Positions 5,661 through 11,617 of a DNA stretch of 11,617 nt are shown piece after piece. Numbering within the stretch: the stretch's first letter is position 1; the number at the start of each line of letters is the position of its first letter. Both the position numbers and the translations under genes were made by a program. This stretch comes from Ruminococcaceae bacterium UBA3323 (GTDB taxonomy: Bacteria > Bacillota > Clostridia > Oscillospirales > Acutalibacteraceae), in assembly GCA_002361935.1 (NCBI GenBank), contig DESD01000037.1, positions 1-11,617 of the forward strand, in the 5' to 3' direction. The notes under the pieces were generated by a model, which had not been told where the DNA came from, made no database searches, and saw only the letters and a program-made list of their open reading frames with translations.

Positions 5661-7445
5661 ATGAATTATCCTAAAATAGGCATCCGCCCGTGCATTGACG
5701 GCAGATGGGGCGGTGTAAGAGAAAGCCTTGAAAAGCAGACTATGGGAATGGCTGAGGCAGCAAAGGAACTGATTGAAAACAATCTGCGTTATCCTGACAG
5801 CACGCCTGTTCAGTGTGTGATTTCAGACACAACAATCGGCGGCGGCGCCGAGGCTGCAAAATGTGCAAACCAGTTTGCCACCGAAAACATTGTTGCAACG
5901 CTTTCCGTAACACCCTGCTGGTGCTACGGCTCGGAAACCTTTGATATGGATCCGAATACAATTAAGGCTGTTTGGGGCTTTAACGGCACAGAGCGCCCGG
6001 GTGCAGTTTATCTTGCTGCAGTTATGGCTGCCTTTGCGCAGAAAGGTCTTCCTGCCTTTTCCATTTACGGCCATGATGTTCAGGATATGGATGATACAAG
6101 TGTTCCTGCTGATGTTGCCGAAAAGATTCTTCGTTTTGCCCGTGCCGCAATCAGCGTGGGCTGGATGAAGAACAAGGCATATGTGAATCTCGGCGGCGTT
6201 GCTATGGGTATTGCAGGAAGCTATTGCAATGCGGATATGTTCCAAAAATACTTCGGCATCCGTGCCGAATGGGTTGATATGACCGAAATTGTTCGCAGAA
6301 TAACGCTTGGCATCTATGATGAAGAGGAATATCAGCGTGCGTTGGCTTGGGTAAAGGAAAACTGCAAAGAGGGCTTTGACTGCAATGCAGGCAAGAATTT
6401 ACCTGAGGTTATCACCAAGTCAAAGGTTGTTCCTGCGGATAAGGATTGGGAATTTATTACGAAAATGACGATGGTTATGCGTGATATCCTTTACGGAAAC
6501 AAGAAGCTGGATGAAATGGGATGGCACGAAGAGGCACTTGGCAAAAATGCAGTTGCAGGCGGCTTCCAGGGGCAGAGAAACTGGACAGACTGGCTTCCGA
6601 ATGCCGATTTTTCAGAGGCCATTATGGCTTCAACCTTTGACTGGAACGGAAGAAAGGCTCCAACTCCTTTTGCAACCGAAAATGATACCTTAAACGGCAC
6701 AGCTATGATGCTGGGAACATTGGTTTCGGGAACAGCTCCGTGCTTCCATGATGTTCGTACATACTGGAGCCCGGAGGCATGCGAGCGTGTTACGGGCATG
6801 AAACCAAGCGGTGTTGCCGAAAACGGATTTATTCATCTTATCAATTCAGGTGCAACGGCGCTTGACGGCAGCGGTGCTTCAAGAAACAGCAAAAATGAGC
6901 CTTGCATGAAACCTTACTGGGAAATGACAGATGATGACATCAAAGCATGCCTTAATGCAACGGATTGGTGCAGGGCAAACTATGAATACTTCCGCGGCGG
7001 CGGATTTTCAAGCCATTTCAGATGCCGTGCCGAAATGCCTGTTACAATGCTTCGTGTAAATATTGTTGAGGGAATTGGCCCTGTTCTTCAGATTGCAGAG
7101 GGCTATACAGCCGATTTGCCGGATGAAATCCATAACACCATTGATGTCAGAACAGACAGAACATGGCCTACAACATGGTTTGCTCCAAGACTTACCGGAA
7201 AGGGCGCATTCAGAGATGTTTACAGTGTTATGGCAAACTGGGGTGCAAATCACGGTGTAACCGTTTACGGGCATGTAGGTGCGGATTTGATTACGCTGGC
7301 TTCCATGCTTCGCATACCGGTTAATATGCATAATGTTCCTGAGGAAAAGATTTTCCGTCCTCATGCATGGTCTGCTTTTGGAACAGAGGATGCCGAATCT
7401 GCAGATTACCGTGCCTGTGCACAGTATGGTCCGCTTTACAAATAA
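5661..7445 (+). CDS. fucI: L-fucose isomerase
   Basis: The enzyme converts L-fucose to L-fuculose (an aldose-ketose isomerisation needing manganese) in the cytoplasm; related enzymes also act on D-arabinose. The 594-residue protein has the full length of the family (E. coli FucI, 591). The metal ligands can be placed: Glu340 in FATEND, Asp364 in CFHDVR and His531 in ANHG, each three residues past E. coli Glu337, Asp361 and His528. The N-terminus KIGIRPCIDGRWGGVRESLE and C-terminal DYRACAQYGPLYK are typical. CGGAGG (5646-5651) lies 9 nt before the ATG, and the gap to the kinase gene is only 21 nt, so it is the last gene of the four-gene operon. The gene looks somewhat richer in G+C than its neighbours, as is common for highly expressed enzymes. 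Confidence 0.95.
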   Translation: MNYPKIGIRPCIDGRWGGVRESLEKQTMGMAEAAKELIENNLRYPDSTPVQCVISDTTIGGGAEAAKCANQFATENIVATLSVTPCWCYGSETFDMDPNTIKAVWGFNGTERPGAVYLAAVMAAFAQKGLPAFSIYGHDVQDMDDTSVPADVAEKILRFARAAISVGWMKNKAYVNLGGVAMGIAGSYCNADMFQKYFGIRAEWVDMTEIVRRITLGIYDEEEYQRALAWVKENCKEGFDCNAGKNLPEVITKSKVVPADKDWEFITKMTMVMRDILYGNKKLDEMGWHEEALGKNAVAGGFQGQRNWTDWLPNADFSEAIMASTFDWNGRKAPTPFATENDTLNGTAMMLGTLVSGTAPCFHDVRTYWSPEACERVTGMKPSGVAENGFIHLINSGATALDGSGASRNSKNEPCMKPYWEMTDDDIKACLNATDWCRANYEYFRGGGFSSHFRCRAEMPVTMLRVNIVEGIGPVLQIAEGYTADLPDEIHNTIDVRTDRTWPTTWFAPRLTGKGAFRDVYSVMANWGANHGVTVYGHVGADLITLASMLRIPVNMHNVPEEKIFRPHAWSAFGTEDAESADYRACAQYGPLYK

Positions 7446-7538
7446 GACGCTAGGTTTTGTTTTCTGCAGAGGAGCCGGATAAAAAAACAAAAGAATAATT
7501 GCTGAAAAATATGGAGAATTTGGCAAACTGCTGTGTTA

Positions 7539-7570
7539 AAATCATAGGGCGTCAGCTCGCCCTATGATTT
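7539..7570 (+). terminator. Strong hairpin, probable terminator of the fucose operon
   Basis: AAATCATAGGGCG (7539-7551) and CGCCCTATGATTT (7558-7570) form a perfect 13-bp stem with a 6-nt loop. It lies about 95 nt after the fucI stop and before the transporter gene. The downstream T tract is short, so it could be an inefficient terminator, an mRNA-stabilising 3' end, or a repeat unit; termination is the simplest reading. Confidence 0.55.
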
Positions 7571-7726
7571 ATGCCTTGCATTTATCCATTTCTCCTATTT
7601 TTATTGCAGAAATTTTGATTTCCGATTTGTGTATCAATTTTACTGTTTTATGGCTTTTTTATAGGTTCATTATATAATATAATTATTATAGACTAAGTTA
7701 AGCTTGTCTTTTAGGGGGTAATTATT
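7571..7726 (+). promoter_or_regulatory. Leader region with a probable promoter for the transporter/fucosidase unit
   Basis: This AT-rich stretch, with the hairpin before it, separates the two fucose units. A perfect -10-like TATAAT (7673-7678) is present but no good -35 lies 16-18 bp upstream, which would suit a promoter that needs an activator. The palindrome seen in the fucA promoter is not repeated here. A strong AGGGGG (7713-7718) sets the transporter start. No reading frame or folded RNA is evident. Confidence 0.35.
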
Positions 7727-10171
7727 ATGGGAATTAATAATGTCAAAAAAACGCTTTCGGATGCAAAGGTTTATTGGAAGCATCCGATGCCCGGCAGATA
7801 TATGCCGTTTAAAGAAATATTTGCGTATTCGTTCGGCGGAATCGGTATGTATTTTATGATTTATTGCGTTCAGCAGTTATCGCTGAGCACAACGAATGTA
7901 ATCATCGGAAATGCAATCGGTATTTCGCCGACAATTATGTATGTAATTTATGTAATTTCAATTATTGTGTCTTTCCCTGCAACAGCAATCAGGGCAAATA
8001 TTATTGATAACGCCCGAAGTAAAAAGGGAAAGTACAGGCCGTACATGCTTACTATGGCACTGCCAACCTGCCTTCTTGTTGTCGGCATGGTTATGGTGCC
8101 GTATGAAAAGATTTCCAATCAGATTGTAAAGGCGGCAATCGTTCTTGTTTTCAATATCGGATTTCAGTTTTTCTATATGTTTTTCTATGATGCATATGAA
8201 AACCTGATTATGGTGCTTTCGCCTGACACACAGGAGAGAGCGGATGTATTAACCATTAAATCCGTTGTTTATTCACTTGCTCCGTCCATTGCAAGTGCGC
8301 TTCTGCCGCTTGTTGCAAAGGTGGTAACAAATAATGATTTATATGATATGAAACTGTATCGTATTTTGTATCCGCCTTTTGCAATTATCGGTGTTATCTG
8401 CTCTATCTATATTTATGCCAATACACAGGAAAAAATTGTTCAGGCAAGAACCCATGTTGTGCAGATTAAGTTTATGGATGCCTTTCGTGCTGTTGCAAAG
8501 AATAAGCTTTTCTGGGTTATTTCTCTTGCAGGGTGGGTTGGTTTTCTTGAAACCACTTATGGAAATATGCTTCAGTGGTGTTACCAGTATCATAATGCCA
8601 ATGGTATCAGCGCCGAGGTATATACGATTATTAATATGGTAGTTGCAAATGCCAATCTGTGGGGCATGCTCGCTGCGCCGTTCGCCATCAGAAAATGGGG
8701 AAAGAAAAAAGTTCTTATTGTAACGAATATTGTTAATGCAATGTTTCTTGCTCTGCTCTATCCTGTTGTTCAGGCAGAGCCGGCTAAAATGCTTTTGTTT
8801 ATTGCCGCAGTTCTTTTCGGCAATTATCTGATGACTTCCTTCGGTGTTATCTTAACTCCGGCCGTAAATGCGGATATCCGTGATTATCAGCAGTACATAA
8901 CAGGCGAGCGTATAGACGGAATGTTTGCAACAGTCGGTCTTATCGGAACGGTTATTACGCTTGCAACAAGCAGCGTTGTTCCTGCTGTTTATGAAAGTCT
9001 TGGTATCAATTCAACCGTTCTTTCCCAGCGTGCTCCTGAAATTATGGAGATAACAGGGAAAACGATGGAAGAGGTAATGAATTCTCCTTATAATGTTCTT
9101 TATATCAATGATATATTCAAAGAAGTATTCGTTGTAATCGTAATTCTTTCTGTTGTTGGTGCGATTATGAATGTTGTTCCGTATTTCTTCTATGATATGA
9201 CAGAACTTCGCCAGCGCAGCATTGTTAAGGTTCTTCAGCTTCGTGCTATGTTTGAAGATTACGGCAATGGCGTTCTTAAGGACAGGGATATTGTTTCCAC
9301 AATTGAAATGATTGAAGAGGCAAATGAGTATTCCGCTTCTCAGCCAAAGGATATCAATGCGTTGAAAAATGCCGTTAAGCACGCCGCTTCAAAAGAAGAA
9401 AGGGCAAATGCAAAAAAAGAATTAAAGTCGGCTAAGGAATTCAACAATAATATTGAAATTTCAAAAATTGTTATGGAGGAAATTAATAAGTTCAGCACAC
9501 CGTTGTGGCAGTATAAGCTTACAGAGGCAGAAAAAATAAACAATGCCGGTCTTAAGGGGCTGACGGATATTTCCATGGAGGAGCTTGAAACGATTCTTCA
9601 GAATGCAAAGGCTATGCCTAAAGCTACCAAAACAGAAAAAGAAGAACGCTCTTCTGCAATAGAGAATGCCAAAAACAGAATCAACAGTAAAAAGAAGATT
9701 GAAAAGCAGTATAACGGCAGAATTGAAGAATTTGATACTTCGGTTTTTGAAACTCTTTTTGACCGTGAGGATAATAACCTTGCTGAGCGTACCAGACTGA
9801 ATGAAGAGCTTTTGGCTGCTAAAAAGAATAAAAATGCTGCTTTGGTTAATGAAATTAAAGCAAAGATAATCAAGCTTAAGGAAGAAAAGAAAGCTATTGA
9901 TATTGAAATCAAAAAGGCAACGGATGAAAACTCTGCCTATAACCGTCTTGCAAAGCCGTATATTGATGCCGGAAAACTGATTGCCCAGGCTGAAAACTAT
10001 CAGCATTACGAGGATATAAAGTCAATGTATGATGAGGCAAAGGCCCGTGCAGAGGAGGCTGAAAGAGAGCAGGCAGAACAGGCAGAAAGGCTTGCTGCTG
10101 AGCAAAAGGCTATGAAAGAAAAGCTTAAGGCCGAAAAGGCTCAGAAAAAAGCAGACAGAAAGAATAAATAA
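7727..10171 (+). CDS. GPH-family sugar:cation symporter with long C-terminal coiled-coil extension
   Basis: The first ~500 residues are a glycoside-pentoside-hexuronide symporter of the major facilitator superfamily, with about 12 membrane helices between residues 30 and 488. Family marks are the loop after helix 2, DNARSKKGKYRP (94-105), the late motif DIRDYQQYITGER (383-395), and FFYDMTE (487-493) closing the last helix. It should import a sugar with Na+ or H+, here probably a fucosyl-oligosaccharide or fucose, since it is cotranscribed with an intracellular fucosidase. Most relatives end soon after that last helix; this one continues for about 310 hydrophilic residues (505-814), rich in Lys, Glu, Ala and Asn, with several predicted helices, a likely coiled coil near 670-735 (EEKKAIDIEIKKA), and a highly charged Ala/Glu/Lys tail (about 765-814) ending in basic residues. 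The extension would be cytoplasmic. It is not recognisably the IIA domain of LacS: there is no beta-rich segment or phosphorylatable-His motif. The function of the extension is unknown. Confidence 0.85.
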   Translation: MGINNVKKTLSDAKVYWKHPMPGRYMPFKEIFAYSFGGIGMYFMIYCVQQLSLSTTNVIIGNAIGISPTIMYVIYVISIIVSFPATAIRANIIDNARSKKGKYRPYMLTMALPTCLLVVGMVMVPYEKISNQIVKAAIVLVFNIGFQFFYMFFYDAYENLIMVLSPDTQERADVLTIKSVVYSLAPSIASALLPLVAKVVTNNDLYDMKLYRILYPPFAIIGVICSIYIYANTQEKIVQARTHVVQIKFMDAFRAVAKNKLFWVISLAGWVGFLETTYGNMLQWCYQYHNANGISAEVYTIINMVVANANLWGMLAAPFAIRKWGKKKVLIVTNIVNAMFLALLYPVVQAEPAKMLLFIAAVLFGNYLMTSFGVILTPAVNADIRDYQQYITGERIDGMFATVGLIGTVITLATSSVVPAVYESLGINSTVLSQRAPEIMEITGKTMEEVMNSPYNVLYINDIFKEVFVVIVILSVVGAIMNVVPYFFYDMTELRQRSIVKVLQLRAMFEDYGNGVLKDRDIVSTIEMIEEANEYSASQPKDINALKNAVKHAASKEERANAKKELKSAKEFNNNIEISKIVMEEINKFSTPLWQYKLTEAEKINNAGLKGLTDISMEELETILQNAKAMPKATKTEKEERSSAIENAKNRINSKKKIEKQYNGRIEEFDTSVFETLFDREDNNLAERTRLNEELLAAKKNKNAALVNEIKAKIIKLKEEKKAIDIEIKKATDENSAYNRLAKPYIDAGKLIAQAENYQHYEDIKSMYDEAKARAEEAEREQAEQAERLAAEQKAMKEKLKAEKAQKKADRKNK

Positions 10172-10190
10172 AGTATAGGAGTTTCATACA

Positions 10191-11543
10191 ATGACGGAAG
10201 CAGAAAGAATTGATCTTTATACTTCAATAGTTCCGAATAAACGACAGCTTATTATTCAGGATATGAAATACTATGCCTTTGTGCATTATTCCGTAAATAC
10301 ATTTACCAACAGGGAATGGGGAAGCGGAAAGGAAAGTCCGTCTGTATTCAATCCGAAGGATCAGAATACGGATCAATGGTGCGAAGCCATTAAGGCGGCA
10401 GGAATGAAGGGTGTTGTTTTAACCTGTAAGCATCATGACGGATTCTGCCTTTGGCAAACAAAAACAACGGAACACTGCATAAGGAACAGTCCGTATAAAA
10501 ACGGCAAAGGGGATGTTGTACGTGAGGTTGCCGAATCCTGCAGGAAATACGGGCTCAAATTCGGTGTTTATCTTTCTCCGTGGGACAGAAACAGCCCACT
10601 GTATTCAACGGATGCATATAATGATTTTTATATAGAGCAGCTTACGGAGCTTTTAACCAATTACGGCGAAATCTTTATGCTTTGGCTTGATGGCGCCTGC
10701 GGCTCATCGGCAGATGGTATGCCAAAGCAGAAATATGATTTTGAAAGAATCTGGTCAACCGCTGTTAGGCTTCAGCCCGATATTGTTATGTCGGGCTGCG
10801 CTCCCGATGTCCGCTGGGTTGGAAACGAAAGCGGAAAGGCGAGGGAAAGCGAATGGAATGTTGTTCCGAAATTTCAGTATGAACTTCAGAATATTGCGGA
10901 AAACTGCCAGCAGGATGATGATATGAAAAAATTCCAAAAGCGCTGTCAGGATGTTATGATAAAGGATATGGGTTCAAGAGAATTTCTTGCCGGATATGAT
11001 GAATTTATGTGGTATCCTGCTGAGGTTGATGTTTCAATAAGGCTTGGATGGTATTATCATCCGCTTCAAAGTCTGACGCTTAAATCGCTTCATAAACTGA
11101 TGAGTATATATTACGGTTCTGTCGGAAGCAACTGCCTGCTGATTCTGAACATTCCTCCGAACAGAAAGGGCCGGTTTTCCAAAAAGGATGTGCGCCGATT
11201 AAAGGAAATGGGCAGATGGCTGAAAAAAGAGGAGGATTGTGTTATTGAAAGCAGCTATGCAGTGTCTGATGATAAAATGGCTGTGGATATATCGTTTGAC
11301 AAGCAGTCTGTAGACCGCATACGTTTTTCAGAGGATACAACCAAATCACAACGTATTGAAAAATTCAGTATATATGCCGGTGATGAATGTGTTTATAACG
11401 GAACGGTTGTCGGCTTCTCAAAAATTGCTATTTTCAAAAGGCCTGTTGAAACCGATTCTTTGAAATTGGTTATTGAGGCGTGCAGAAATGAACCATATAT
11501 TAAACAAATAGAGGTTTGCAAAACAGGTGCATACCGACCATAG
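10191..11543 (+). CDS. Intracellular alpha-L-fucosidase, glycoside hydrolase family 29
   Basis: This 450-residue retaining fucosidase should release L-fucose from imported oligosaccharides. Family 29 signatures are FVHYSVNTFTNREWG (30-44), VLTCKHHDGFCLW (76-88), YLSPWDRN (127-134) and MLWLDGACG (163-171). Asp167 is the predicted nucleophile. The acid/base is probably Glu213 in RWVGNESG, with Glu219/Glu221 in ARESEW as alternatives. The DGA nucleophile block and the SEWNVVP element resemble the subfamily that prefers branched alpha-1,3/1,4 fucosyl linkages (Lewis-type glycans), which is inference from motif. After the barrel (to about residue 345), a C-terminal beta-sandwich of about 100 residues follows (RIEKFSIYAG, GTVVGFSKIAIF). 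There is no signal peptide, so it acts in the cytoplasm and depends on the transporter encoded 19 nt upstream. AGGAG (10177-10181) sets the start. Confidence 0.9.
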   Translation: MTEAERIDLYTSIVPNKRQLIIQDMKYYAFVHYSVNTFTNREWGSGKESPSVFNPKDQNTDQWCEAIKAAGMKGVVLTCKHHDGFCLWQTKTTEHCIRNSPYKNGKGDVVREVAESCRKYGLKFGVYLSPWDRNSPLYSTDAYNDFYIEQLTELLTNYGEIFMLWLDGACGSSADGMPKQKYDFERIWSTAVRLQPDIVMSGCAPDVRWVGNESGKARESEWNVVPKFQYELQNIAENCQQDDDMKKFQKRCQDVMIKDMGSREFLAGYDEFMWYPAEVDVSIRLGWYYHPLQSLTLKSLHKLMSIYYGSVGSNCLLILNIPPNRKGRFSKKDVRRLKEMGRWLKKEEDCVIESSYAVSDDKMAVDISFDKQSVDRIRFSEDTTKSQRIEKFSIYAGDECVYNGTVVGFSKIAIFKRPVETDSLKLVIEACRNEPYIKQIEVCKTGAYRP

Positions 11544-11550
11544 AACATAA

Positions 11551-11591
11551 AAAAAGCCTTTCCGTAGGGTGTCCTAATGGAAAGGCTTTTT
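11551..11591 (+). terminator. Intrinsic terminator after the fucosidase gene
   Basis: A perfect 13-bp inverted repeat, AAAAAGCCTTTCC (11551-11563) with GGAAAGGCTTTTT (11579-11591), begins 8 nt after the stop codon. Its 15-nt loop contains a further 4-bp stem (TAGG 11565-11568, CCTA 11573-11576). The A run before and T run after let it work in both directions. Confidence 0.85.
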
Positions 11592-11617
11592 GCTTTGTAT
11601 GTAGCAAAGGCAACCAC

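Noticed and set aside
5070..7526. Several minus-strand open frames of 100-170 codons opposite the kinase and isomerase genes
   Set aside because: Composition is Cys/His/Ile-rich and unlike natural proteins, and the plus-strand genes have full-length family matches with active-site residues in register.
9461..10006. Long open frame on the minus strand (about 180 codons) inside the transporter gene
   Set aside because: It is antisense to the Lys/Glu-rich extension, whose codons read as Phe/Leu/Ser on the complement. It has no convincing ribosome binding site and looks like a shadow.
9239..10168. LacS-type IIA phosphotransferase domain at the transporter C-terminus
   Set aside because: The tail is helical and highly charged with very few histidines, and lacks the compact beta-rich IIA pattern.
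1..11617. CRISPR array, tRNA or rRNA gene, insertion sequence or attachment site
   Set aside because: On reading through I saw no spaced direct repeats, no cloverleaf-like sequence, and no transposase or integrase frame.

Overview
The window reads as chromosomal DNA from a low-to-mid GC Gram-positive anaerobe, most likely a gut Clostridia member of the Ruminococcaceae/Oscillospiraceae kind. This is inferred from strong purine-rich ribosome binding sites, sigma-A-type promoters with 17-bp spacers, A/T-leaning codon use and gene content; no rRNA or other marker fixes the taxon. I see no tRNA or rRNA gene, CRISPR array, transposase or phage gene. All genes appear intact.

The left part (1-2770) holds four unrelated-looking small units. 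A MerR-type regulator with a C-terminal TipAS drug-binding domain (103-813) sits behind a promoter with the 19-bp spacer and central dyad typical of MerR-activated promoters, and it has an internal in-frame start behind a good Shine-Dalgarno that could yield the TipAS domain alone. Next is an unrecognised single-pass surface protein (960-1877) with its own promoter. A bidirectional hairpin terminator (1919-1953) separates it from a leftward pair: a predicted DUF4345-like four-helix membrane protein (2350-2769) followed by an ArsC/Spx-like thioredoxin-fold protein (1969-2319).

The right part (2990-11592) is an L-fucose island in two rightward transcription units. Unit 1 is an operon fucA-fucU-kinase-fucI (3065-7445): fuculose-1-phosphate aldolase, fucose mutarotase, a rhamnulokinase-type FGGY kinase that should serve as fuculokinase, and L-fucose isomerase. 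Its promoter carries a perfect 14-bp palindrome between -35 and -10, a likely operator. A strong hairpin and an AT-rich gap separate it from unit 2: an 814-residue GPH-family sugar:cation symporter with an unusual C-terminal cytoplasmic extension of about 310 charged, helical residues (7727-10171), followed by a GH29 alpha-L-fucosidase without a signal peptide (10191-11543) and a strong terminator (11551-11591).

Together the genes describe uptake of a fucosylated oligosaccharide (or of fucose), fucose release inside the cell by the fucosidase, then mutarotation, isomerisation to L-fuculose, phosphorylation, and cleavage to dihydroxyacetone phosphate and L-lactaldehyde. The lactaldehyde-processing enzyme and a dedicated fucose regulator are not in the window. 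The most unusual element is the coiled-coil-rich tail on the symporter, which does not look like the IIA regulatory domain known from LacS-type GPH transporters.
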